DNA of 40,713 nt from an uncultured bacterium (GCA_903921365.1 CAIXPS010000334.1:1-40713); one strand, 5' to 3'; shown: positions 8,542-14,333, counted from the first letter of the stretch. Made by a program: numbers and translations. The notes: a model not told the origin generated them from the sequence alone.

Positions 8542-9171
8542 TTACGACCCCGTGTGCGTGTGCGTTGGAGCAGCCATGTTGTCAGTTGACCACACCTCCC
8601 ACACTCGCCCCACCAGGTTGGACCCTGGGCTTAGGCCGGGTTGATCCGGCGTCCAGCCCGCAGGGGTCATTTGACCGGTGCTGCGAACGTACTGGAAGGC
8701 GCGCAATTCACGCAGCATCTCGTGCACATTGCGCCCGACCGTGTGCGAGAGCGCCTCCATGGCCTGGATATTGCCATCGGGGTCGATGATGAAGTCGCCG
8801 CGCACGTTCATGCCGGTATCCTCATCATAGACGTTGTACAGGGCGCCGATTTGACCGCGTGGATCCGAGAGCATCGGGAATGGCACGCCGCCAGGAACCA
8901 TCTTCGACAGTTCCTCTTCCTGCCACATCTTGTGGGTAAAACGGCTGTCTGTGCTGATCGCCAGCACCTCAACATCCATGGACTTGAAGTCCTTATACAT
9001 CGACGCAATGGCCGCGAGTTCCGTCGGACAGACAAATGTAAAGTCTGCCGGGTAGAAACACACAAACACCCAGCGTCCCTTGTAAGCAGACAGCTTGATA
9101 GTCTGGAAGCTGCCAGCTACATATGCCAACGCCTCAAAGTCGGGCGCAGGCTTGCCAATTCGACACGTCAT
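8542..9171 (-). CDS. AhpC/TSA-family peroxiredoxin lacking the C-terminal resolving Cys
   Basis: A 209-residue typical-length AhpC/Prx1-type peroxiredoxin that reduces H2O2 and organic peroxides. The peroxidatic cysteine is Cys48 in DFTFVCPTE. The C-terminal motif that normally reads VCPA-W, holding the resolving cysteine, reads MTPAGW here, so Cys is replaced by Thr. The only other cysteines are Cys3 and Cys38. It may work as a 1-Cys enzyme or resolve through another thiol. The start is the second in-frame ATG (9171), because GGAGGGAG lies just upstream and overlaps the first ATG at 9189. A consensus-like promoter is at 9255-9284. Confidence 0.9.
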   Translation of the reverse strand: MTCRIGKPAPDFEALAYVAGSFQTIKLSAYKGRWVFVCFYPADFTFVCPTELAAIASMYKDFKSMDVEVLAISTDSRFTHKMWQEEELSKMVPGGVPFPMLSDPRGQIGALYNVYDEDTGMNVRGDFIIDPDGNIQAMEALSHTVGRNVHEMLRELRAFQYVRSTGQMTPAGWTPDQPGLSPGSNLVGRVWEVWSTDNMAAPTHTHTGS

Positions 9172-9187
9172 TCTTCGCTCTCCCTCC

Positions 9188-9211
9188 ATGCATTCCCAAT
9201 TGCGAATGCAT
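9188..9211. promoter_or_regulatory. Inverted repeat in peroxiredoxin leader
   Basis: ATGCATTC and GAATGCAT form a perfect 8-bp inverted repeat with an 8-base spacer (CCAATTGC), 17-40 bases before the peroxiredoxin start and touching its ribosome site. It could be a repressor operator or an mRNA hairpin that occludes the ribosome site. The regulator is not identifiable. Confidence 0.5.
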
Positions 9212-9254
9212 TTTTGACTCCAGAGCCGGTCTGGCTCTTAGGTTAACGCGGGCT

Positions 9255-9284
9255 ATTATATGTTATCGATCTTGAATCCTTCAA
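9255..9284 (-). promoter_or_regulatory. Sigma-70-type promoter for peroxiredoxin
   Basis: On the minus strand, TTGAAG (9284-9279) and a perfect TATAAT (9260-9255) are separated by 18 bases. The promoter lies inside the 3' end of the upstream GNAT gene and would give a leader of about 75 bases. That leader carries an AGAGCC/GGCTCT hairpin and the 9188-9211 inverted repeat. Confidence 0.6.
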
Positions 9285-10305
9285 AAATCGCGTCAAACCC
9301 GTTCCCGTCGGGCGAGGCGCACATCGGGCCGACGCTGAGTGTTGGTTCATCCGTCAGATGCGCTTGTCTGAGCAGCATATAAGTCTGCCCATCGAACGAG
9401 TACTTGATCTCGATCGCTTCGCCATGGCGGGTGACGCGCAACCACACCGCCGGCGGGTTCTGCGGCGCAGGGATCACCGACCAGTCCGAGTAGTCGCGTG
9501 TGACCACGGCGCTGACGTGCTGCGATCCTTCGAAGAACTCGATGCCGCATTTGATCCACGTCGTCTCGTCCAACCGCACCATCAATCCGGCATGGTCGTA
9601 AAGGTCGTGATAGTTTCCACTCACTTTCACTTCCGCGACAAAATCACCGGTCACGGGTTGTCCGTAAAAATGTCCGTTGTCGCGAATAAAACCGTAATGG
9701 GTTTTGCGCCAGAAATCGCTCTTCGGTTCTGTATGCACTGCCAGCACACCATTCTGATCCTTCCACGATCCCGGTTCATTGAGCCATTGCATATCAACCT
9801 GCTTTAATTGTGTGGCGCCGTTCGCGCGCCCATCGCGCGCCATCCGGTAAAAGTGTAGACCATCCTCGCCAATAAATGCCCCGTAGCGGACGAAACCGCG
9901 CCGGGCATATAGCCCCCATGCGCGTTGGTTGTCCGTCACCACTGTCAGATAGAGCCTGGGCAGGTTGCTCACGCGTGGCACAGCCAGAACCGCATCCATC
10001 AGCCCTGCGCCCACGCCCTGTCCGTGATACGCATCGGCAACGCCCAGGCCGAACACGGGTTCATCCGCGGTGAGCGCCCATACGAAGCCCCAGCCAATGA
10101 TGCGATCTCCTGCTACCGCAACGAGATCGTGCTTGTCGCCGCTGACCGGATCGTTGCCGCGCACCACGTCTTCATAGTGATCGAGTCGCGGGCTCTGTCC
10201 GAAGGGCGCGAATGTGCGTTTCGACGCGGCGCTTAGCGCGTTCCAGAAATCGCACAGGCCGATCGCGTCACCCGCTTGTGCTCGCCTAAAGAGTATTTCC
10301 TGCAT
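9256..10305 (-). CDS. GNAT N-acetyltransferase fused to DUF1349 domain
   Basis: A 349-residue two-domain protein. Residues 1-160 are a GNAT acetyltransferase with the acetyl-CoA loop in the GVADAYHGQGVGAGLM segment (about 88-103). The later VTDNQRAWGLYARRGF is also typical. Residues 170-349 are a DUF1349 concanavalin-like beta-sandwich (WLNEPGSWKDQNGVL, the DHAGLMVRLDETTWIKCGIEFF region). DUF1349 proteins are thought to bind carbohydrates or act as accessory regulators; the function is unproven. The fusion suggests an acetyltransferase acting on a glycan- or sugar-like substrate, which is inference. It lies 47 bases downstream of cimA on the same strand. Confidence 0.85.
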   Translation of the reverse strand: MQEILFRRAQAGDAIGLCDFWNALSAASKRTFAPFGQSPRLDHYEDVVRGNDPVSGDKHDLVAVAGDRIIGWGFVWALTADEPVFGLGVADAYHGQGVGAGLMDAVLAVPRVSNLPRLYLTVVTDNQRAWGLYARRGFVRYGAFIGEDGLHFYRMARDGRANGATQLKQVDMQWLNEPGSWKDQNGVLAVHTEPKSDFWRKTHYGFIRDNGHFYGQPVTGDFVAEVKVSGNYHDLYDHAGLMVRLDETTWIKCGIEFFEGSQHVSAVVTRDYSDWSVIPAPQNPPAVWLRVTRHGEAIEIKYSFDGQTYMLLRQAHLTDEPTLSVGPMCASPDGNGFDAIFEGFKIDNI

Positions 10306-10352
10306 AGTGCCGTCTATTATGACGCCTTCTGCCCTTTCGCGTTAAATCCTCC

Positions 10353-11915
10353 TCAGGCTGCTACCAACGCGTATTCCATTGAGTCCGCGAGCGCCTGCCA
10401 CGAGGCGTCGACGATGTTGGTCGAACTCCCCACAGTGGTCCAATCGCGCGTGCCGTTGGTCGTGTCGATGGTCACGCGCGTCATCGCAGCGGTCGCTTTG
10501 TTGCCATCCAGAATGCGCACCTTGTAGTCCGCGAGGCGCACTGTGTCGAGTCGCGGGTAATGGGGCAACAGCGCCTTGCGCATGGCGATATCGAGCGCAT
10601 TGACCGGGCCGTCGCCTTCTGCCGCCGTGTGCGCCACCTCGCCGTTTACGCGCACCTTGACGTTGGCTTCAGACAGCAATCCGCGCCCGCGCCGGTGCTC
10701 CACAACAATCAGAAAATCGATCAATTCAAACGGCGCCGCGTAACCCGGCTGTGCGCGCCGCAGCATCAGTTCGACCGAGGCCTCCGCGCCTTCGAAGTAG
10801 AAGCCCTTGTTCTCCATCTCTTTGATCTTTGCCAGCACCTGTTTGACTTCGTCCCTATTGACATCCAGCCCGAACTCCTTCGCTTTGTACGCGATGTTGC
10901 CGCGCCCGCTCAGTTCGCTCACCAGCACACGCTTCTGGTTGCCCACGCGCTTCGGGTCGATGTGCTGGTACGACTCCTCAAGTTTGAGGATCGCGGCCAC
11001 GTGGATGCCGCCCTTGTGCGCAAAAGCCGCCTGCCCGACGTAAGGGGCGCGGATGTTCGGCGCGACGTTCGCCATTTCCGACACATAATGCGACAGCTCC
11101 GTCAGCCCATGCAACTGCTCGTTCGTCAGACAGTCATCGTGGAGTTTGAGCTTCAGGTTGGCAATGGCCGTGATCAGGTCGCAATTGCCGACGCGCTCGC
11201 CATATCCGTTGACCGTGCCCTGCACTTGCGTGCATCCTGCGCGCGCGCCAGCCAACGCGTTTGCCACGCCGACGCCCGCATCGTTGTGGGTGTGGATGCC
11301 AAACCGGGCATTCGTGCCGGGTTGCACTGTGGCGATGGTCTCGCGCACGATCTGTTCGACCTCCCACGGCATCTGACCGCCGTTGGTCTCGCACAGGATG
11401 AGCCAGTCTGCGCCGGCTTCAGCCGCAGCGCGCAACGTAGCCAGCGCATACTCCTTGTCGAGTTTGAACCCGTCGAAGAAGTGTTCGGCGTCGTGCATGA
11501 CTTCCTTGCCCTGCGCCTTGAAGTACGCCACACTGTCGCGAATCATAGCCAGGTTCTCTTCGAGTGTGGTTTCCAACACGTGAGTCACATGCAACCGGCT
11601 CGTTTTTGCCACCATCGTCACGACCGGCGTCTGCGCGTCCAGGAGCATCTTGATTTGCGGGTCGCTCTCGCAGTGACCGCCGGCGCGGCGGGTGCTGCCA
11701 AACGCCGCCACCCGCGCTTGCTTGAGGCGCAGTTCACGCGCGCGCGCGAAAAACTCGGCATCCTTCGGGTTGCTGCCCGGCCAGCCGCCCTCGATATAGT
11801 GCATCCCGAAATCGTCCAACCGCTGGGCGATGCGCAGTTTGTCACTCACCGACAGGTTGATCCCCTCACCCTGCGTGCCATCGCGCAATGTCGTGTCGTA
11901 TAGTACCGTCGTCAT
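10353..11915 (-). CDS. cimA: (R)-citramalate synthase
   Basis: A 520-residue citramalate synthase that condenses acetyl-CoA and pyruvate, the first step of the threonine-independent isoleucine pathway. The HMGL-like TIM barrel begins with TTLRDGTQGEG and holds the metal-site motif HTHNDAGVGVANAL and GYGERVGNCDL. The C-terminal LeuA-type regulatory domain (about residues 390-515) would bind isoleucine. The long HMGL barrel form separates it from 2-isopropylmalate synthase, which it resembles. AGGAG precedes the ATG by 10 bases. Upstream is an elaborate leader (promoter, Ile-rich peptide, hairpins, terminator) that fits attenuation by isoleucyl-tRNA supply. Confidence 0.94.
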   Translation of the reverse strand: MTTVLYDTTLRDGTQGEGINLSVSDKLRIAQRLDDFGMHYIEGGWPGSNPKDAEFFARARELRLKQARVAAFGSTRRAGGHCESDPQIKMLLDAQTPVVTMVAKTSRLHVTHVLETTLEENLAMIRDSVAYFKAQGKEVMHDAEHFFDGFKLDKEYALATLRAAAEAGADWLILCETNGGQMPWEVEQIVRETIATVQPGTNARFGIHTHNDAGVGVANALAGARAGCTQVQGTVNGYGERVGNCDLITAIANLKLKLHDDCLTNEQLHGLTELSHYVSEMANVAPNIRAPYVGQAAFAHKGGIHVAAILKLEESYQHIDPKRVGNQKRVLVSELSGRGNIAYKAKEFGLDVNRDEVKQVLAKIKEMENKGFYFEGAEASVELMLRRAQPGYAAPFELIDFLIVVEHRRGRGLLSEANVKVRVNGEVAHTAAEGDGPVNALDIAMRKALLPHYPRLDTVRLADYKVRILDGNKATAAMTRVTIDTTNGTRDWTTVGSSTNIVDASWQALADSMEYALVAA

Positions 11916-11936
11916 TTCGTGTCAACTCCTGAAAAA

Positions 11937-11964
11937 CAAAAAAGCCCTCCAGGATCGGAGGGCT
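11937..11964 (-). terminator. Intrinsic terminator (attenuator) in cimA leader
   Basis: On the minus strand AGCCCTCC and GGAGGGCT pair as a perfect 8-bp GC-rich stem around GATCCT and run into a tract of six T. It lies 22 bases upstream of the cimA ATG and downstream of the leader peptide stop, so it would end transcription before cimA unless an alternative fold prevents it. Confidence 0.85.
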
Positions 11965-11991
11965 GTATCGACAATAACCTATTATGCAAAC

Positions 11992-12102
11992 TTAAGGCGT
12001 CTTACGCCGGCCACCCGCGATCCATAACCCGACTCGCGCCTCGTTAACGGAGGCGCGAGTCGAAATAATAACGATCGTCGGAATGCCGGTTGGGCGCATC
12101 AT
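11992..12102 (-). CDS. Isoleucine-rich leader peptide of cimA (36 aa)
   Basis: A 36-codon ORF on the minus strand beginning ATGATG at 12102. Its peptide has the run GIPTIVIIST at residues 6-15, with Ile at 7, 10, 12 and 13, Val at 11 and a further Ile at 28. This is the composition expected of an ilv-type attenuator peptide, where scarcity of charged Ile-tRNA stalls the ribosome. The regulatory codons are immediately followed by a 13-bp perfect hairpin, then by a terminator. The start lies about 22 bases after the predicted transcription start. The ribosome site is weak (AAAGG, 10 bases upstream). It is too short for most gene callers. Confidence 0.75.
   Translation of the reverse strand: MMRPTGIPTIVIISTRASVNEARVGLWIAGGRRKTP
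12030..12062 (-). promoter_or_regulatory. Pause/1:2 hairpin of the cimA attenuator
   Basis: CGACTCGCGCCTC and its exact complement form a 13-bp perfect stem with a 7-base loop, starting just after the Ile-Val-Ile-Ile codons. A ribosome stalled on those codons would cover the 5' arm. A competing antiterminator can be drawn downstream: GGATCG and GGG (12023-12014) pair with CGATCC and CCC (11952-11962), which includes the 5' arm of the terminator. Confidence 0.7.
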
Positions 12103-12130
12103 ACTGATAGTGCCTTTGGTATGGGTGGCA

Positions 12131-12158
12131 AGTTTACACATTAACAGCGGGGTGTCAA
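12131..12158 (-). promoter_or_regulatory. Promoter of the cimA leader transcript
   Basis: A perfect TTGACA (12158-12153) and TAAACT (12136-12131) are separated by 16 bases. The predicted start near 12124 sits about 22 bases before the leader peptide. The -35 box overlaps the stop codon of the DUF2283 gene. Confidence 0.7.
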
Positions 12159-12325
12159 GCTATCGAAAAGTTCAGTTTCTCAAAGCCGATGACTTTCCCG
12201 GCTTGGTCCTTCATCAGGATCACTTCATCGCCGGTTTCTTCGCAGTGGTATTCATCCTGTGGATTACCGAACCAAACCGTCAGCGTATTACCAACTTCAT
12301 CATAGAATACTTTTACTTGGGCCAC
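12155..12325 (-). CDS. DUF2283 family small protein (56 aa)
   Basis: A 56-residue protein starting with GTG at 12325 and ending at 12155. AAGGAG (12338-12333) precedes the start with a 7-base spacing. The pattern VKVFYDEVGNTLTVWFG, then ETGDEVILMKD and GKVIGFEKLNF, is the DUF2283 family (about 50-70 residues, beta-rich, unknown function). Such genes commonly follow small toxin-like or DUF4258-like genes. Here the partner survives only as a 3' fragment overlapping this start by 13 bases (12313-12403). The stop overlaps the cimA promoter. Confidence 0.8.
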   Translation of the reverse strand: MAQVKVFYDEVGNTLTVWFGNPQDEYHCEETGDEVILMKDQAGKVIGFEKLNFSIA

Positions 12326-12403
12326 ACCAGCACTCCTTCTTTGATGGCATCGGTCGGGTAAGCCGTTATTAAAAAGCCGTCACCGTCCAGCCGCTTAGCA
12401 ACT
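12313..12403 (-). pseudogene. 3' fragment of a DUF4258-like partner gene
   Basis: On the minus strand an open frame ending at TAA 12313-12315 reads DGDGFLITAYPTDAIKEG before its end. The tail resembles small toxin-like (DUF4258/RelE-type) proteins that often precede DUF2283. Family similarity breaks off where the duplicated segment begins (12404), so the gene appears truncated by that rearrangement. The family assignment is from memory of the tail pattern only. Confidence 0.45.
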
Positions 12404-12637
12404 ATTCACCCTAAAAATGAACCATTTATGCTTTTTGTCAGGATTTACTGCTGAGTGAGTGCTAAATACTCGCTGGTAAAGCTTTCAATTGAAGGGTTGT
12501 CGTTTGGTGTCAGGGCAGTGTTAGCCTGCGTTTGAGCCTTCAGACTCGACTTCGTGCCAGAAATCTTCGCGCTTCAACCATTGCCATCTCGAATTTGTTG
12601 TTCAGCAACATCAAGAATGCTCTGGAATTTCGGGGAA
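12404..12637. repeat. Direct repeat copy 1 (~235 bp, decayed)
   Basis: About 234 bases match 13506-13742 at roughly 90% identity in the same orientation, starting at ATTCACCCT and ending in the antitoxin reading frame. Copy 1 carries small indels that break the antitoxin frame. The rest of 12638-12746 is gene-free apart from an imperfect palindrome with CAGAGC-GTA-GCTCTG near 12704-12718. Confidence 0.85.
12521..12637 (-). pseudogene. Decayed 3' end of a Phd-type antitoxin gene
   Basis: The minus strand retains the 3' third of the antitoxin gene found intact at 13625-13900, including FQSILDVAEQQIR. A one-base deletion near 12583 shifts the frame after RDGNG, and the 5' part is absent. It is a relic of the duplication that produced the two 235-bp repeats. 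Confidence 0.75.
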
Positions 12638-12746
12638 CATAGCAAAGGTCATTCATATGCATCCAGTATGCCAGGACGGGTTGCCGTAGAGCCTTTACCG
12701 GGTCAGAGCGTAGCTCTGTCGACTACAATCCGGTGTTGAGTTCGTT

Positions 12747-12956
12747 TTAAGATGGTTTCCGTCTTAGCTCAATTTCATTCACGATTTGGTCTAGTGACTT
12801 GCTGCCAAACAAGACTTCCCGTTCTTTACCATAATCTCCAAAACCAACCGTAAACTGTTTCAGGAAACGGACAGCGTTAATAACCCCTAACTCTTGATAG
12901 AGTAGGTGAATTGCCTGCTGGTTGATCTCTGCCAATGGCTTTACTCCCGTAATCAT
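12747..12956 (-). CDS. Small protein partner of a PIN-domain gene (69 aa)
   Basis: A 69-residue soluble protein with no recognised domain. It has a helical look and conserved-looking segments (INQQAIHLLYQELGVINAVRFLKQF, shown in parts: INQQAIHLLYQ, ELGVINAVRF, GSKSLDQIVNEI). I recall similar small proteins next to PIN genes in cyanobacteria and Chloroflexota, which would fit an antitoxin or accessory role; this is inference. Its ATG overlaps the PIN stop (12953-12956), so it is translated from the same message. The PIN gene in front is interrupted, so this gene may no longer be needed or well expressed. Confidence 0.6.
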   Translation of the reverse strand: MITGVKPLAEINQQAIHLLYQELGVINAVRFLKQFTVGFGDYGKEREVLFGSKSLDQIVNEIELRRKPS

Positions 12957-13393
12957 TTCTCAATCTCCTGTATCAAATCAAGCGGTGAAATCACCTTCAC
13001 ACGTAAATCTCTGATGCGCTGTGCTCGGCGAGCCAATTGGTCGTCACACGTGCAAAAGTAGTCCGCCTTGCTTGCTTCTGCTAAAGCTAAATGAACTGCG
13101 TCCAGAGGCTTGATGCCATGTCCCAAAAATTGGACCGCTCTCTCGTTTACAGGTGCGCTCATGTTGACAGTCGTCCTGGCTTTGGCGAGCACAGAATAAG
13201 CATGCTCCCGACGCACTGGCAAAGGATTTTAGTCGGTCTCATATTCCAACGCTTCCGATGAAACCAACTCAATTTGTCCTGCGTTGCATATGGAGAGAAT
13301 GCCAAGAACCGCTTCTGCTTCCAACACGATACGAACTTGATAAGGTGTATCAAGTGGGCGCTGAATAGCGCACAAATCGAGATAGACTTTCAT
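12953..13393 (-). pseudogene. PIN-domain toxin gene interrupted by an in-frame stop
   Basis: Read through, the frame gives a protein of about 146 residues. It starts MKVYLDLCAIQRPLD (first PIN aspartate at residue 6) and continues to GIKPLDAVHLALAEA and FCTCDDQL, which hold the later acidic PIN residues. A single in-frame TAA at 13229-13231 splits it after residue 54, with no frameshift, so one substitution is enough to explain it. The downstream part could restart only at a TTG. PIN proteins are Mg2+-dependent RNases and usually toxins. The upstream TAAAAT is 6 bases before the first ATG (13396). Confidence 0.8.
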
Positions 13394-13434
13394 CATGCTG
13401 ATATTTTAGTGCGTTCCCCTGTTTTGCAGTATAC

Positions 13435-13503
13435 CCGCCCAACGCTTCGCTTCAGCCGCGTTGCGGAGCGAAGCAATGCCGGCTACAAGCATTGGTTGGG
13501 CGG
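13435..13503. repeat. Three-way-junction inverted repeat (attC-like)
   Basis: The outer arms CCGCCCAAC (13435-13443) and GTTGGGCGG (13495-13503) are perfectly complementary. Inside are two adjacent perfect hairpins, GCTTCGCT/AGCGAAGC (13444-13451 with 13467-13474) and AATGC/GCATT (13475-13479 with 13489-13493). Only G13494 is unpaired at the junction. GCCCAAC and GTTGGGC match the integron attC core consensus (RYYYAAC / GTTRRRY), although the internal layout is not that of a classic attC. It abuts the second 235-bp repeat. Confidence 0.7.
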
Positions 13504-13505
13504 TA

Positions 13506-13742
13506 ATTCACCCTGAAAATGAACCATTTATGCTTTTTGTCAGGGTTTGCTGCTAAGTGAGCGCTGAATACTCGCTGGTAAAGCTTTCGATTGAAGGGTT
13601 GTCGCTTGGTGTCGGGGCAGAGTGTTAGCCTGCGTTTGAGATTTCAGACTCGACTTCGTGCCAGAAATCTTCGTGCTTCACCCCATTACCCTCTCGAATT
13701 TGTTGTTCAGCAACATCAAGAATGCTCTGAAATTTCGGCGAA
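13506..13742. repeat. Direct repeat copy 2 (~235 bp)
   Basis: This is the intact partner of 12404-12637. It covers the 3' end of the antitoxin gene at 13625-13900 plus about 120 bases downstream of it. It begins directly after the attC-like inverted repeat. Copy 1 and copy 2 flank the PIN pseudogene and its small partner. Confidence 0.85.
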
Positions 13743-13900
13743 TATGCCAGTATCAAACGTTCGATTTCATCTTCATCCGTGACAGACAAGAGTATTGCTA
13801 CAGGTCTGCCATATTTAGTAACGACAACAGGACCATTTTCACTCGTCTTCAAATAGCTGCTGAATTTTGCTTTCACATCCGCAACAGAAGCAATTCTCAT
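13625..13900 (-). CDS. Phd/YefM-type antitoxin
   Basis: A 91-residue antitoxin of the Phd/YefM fold. The N-terminal ADVKAKFSSYLKTSENGPVVVTKYGRPVAIL region is the DNA-binding half, and the acidic C-terminal part would wrap the toxin. It follows the RelE-like toxin gene with a 4-base ATGA overlap (13897-13900), so the order is toxin first. The complex probably represses the operator at 14221-14242. The 3' third lies in the duplicated segment. Confidence 0.88.
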   Translation of the reverse strand: MRIASVADVKAKFSSYLKTSENGPVVVTKYGRPVAILLSVTDEDEIERLILAYSPKFQSILDVAEQQIREGNGVKHEDFWHEVESEISNAG

Positions 13901-14220
13901 ATCTCTACCTCCTCACCGCCGATAAACAGACGACTACCGAGCTTTTCACCTATCGCTAAGATGATGACTTGCTGATTGCCATCATAAACCCGATAAAACA
14001 CTCGAAAGCGGTTATCTGGTCCAAAACGGATTTCCCATTTTGCCCCGATAACAACAGGACGCTTTAACGGTTTGCGATTTTTTGTCTCAACAGCAGGTTC
14101 AAACTGCAACTGTGTTTCCAATGATTCTCGAATGAGCGAATAATACTTTGCCTCAATAGATTTGAGATGTTGCTTGATGATTGGGGGATAGATGATTTCA
14201 AATCTTGTCTGCGGAGCCAT
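13897..14220 (-). CDS. RelE/ParE-type toxin
   Basis: A 107-residue toxin starting at the ATG at 14220; an upstream ATG at 14241 lies within the promoter and is unlikely. The pattern FEIIYPPIIKQHLKSIEAKYYSLIRESL, seen as two helices, followed by KWEIRFGPDNRFRVFYRV and VIILAIGEK, fits the RelE/ParE fold. These usually cut ribosome-bound mRNA or inhibit gyrase; which one cannot be told. A perfect TTGACA / TATAAT promoter ends 10 bases before the ATG and there is no ribosome site, so the transcript is probably leaderless or nearly so. Confidence 0.85.
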   Translation of the reverse strand: MAPQTRFEIIYPPIIKQHLKSIEAKYYSLIRESLETQLQFEPAVETKNRKPLKRPVVIGAKWEIRFGPDNRFRVFYRVYDGNQQVIILAIGEKLGSRLFIGGEEVEI

Positions 14221-14242
14221 TATGACTACTATTATAGTCATA
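14221..14242. promoter_or_regulatory. Operator palindrome of the RelE/Phd module
   Basis: TATGACTA and TAGTCATA form a perfect 8-bp inverted repeat around a 6-base spacer that contains the -10 box. Binding here would block RNA polymerase, as expected for toxin-antitoxin autoregulation. Confidence 0.7.
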
Positions 14243-14258
14243 TCCTATTTGCTGTCAA
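14231..14258 (-). promoter_or_regulatory. Consensus promoter of the RelE/Phd module
   Basis: On the minus strand perfect TTGACA (14258-14253) and perfect TATAAT (14236-14231) are separated by 16 bases. The start would fall near 14224, 4 bases before the toxin ATG. Confidence 0.85.
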
Positions 14259-14299
14259 TACTTTTTCTTGCTTTGACGAATGGTGTTTGTAGTCTCATT

Positions 14300-14327
14300 T
14301 GTTATAATATAGTCACATTAGAGGTGA
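14300..14327 (+). promoter_or_regulatory. Extended -10 promoter and ribosome site of Phd/VapC module
   Basis: TGT followed by a perfect TATAAT (14303-14308) is an extended -10 element; no good -35 is seen. GTCAC and GTGAC (14312-14328) form a short inverted repeat that could be the operator. GAGGTGA (14321-14327) is the ribosome site, 6 bases before the ATG. Confidence 0.6.
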
Positions 14328-14333
14328 CCAGAA

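Noticed and set aside
10560-11903. Long plus-strand open frame (447 aa) opposite cimA
   Set aside because: It is the antisense shadow of a GC-rich cimA gene, with no recognisable domains, and the minus-strand protein is a clear enzyme.
12083-12361. Plus-strand 92-aa frame near the DUF2283 gene
   Set aside because: The opposite strand encodes a DUF2283 protein with a ribosome site and the cimA leader; the plus frame has no family or start signal.
12690-12740. Second attC-like site near 12700
   Set aside because: CAGAGC-GTA-GCTCTG and an imperfect outer pairing exist, but the arms need bulges and the core boxes do not match, so I did not list it as a site.
13435-13503. CRISPR repeat
   Set aside because: The palindrome is single and structured as a three-way junction; there are no regularly spaced spacers, and no Cas genes.
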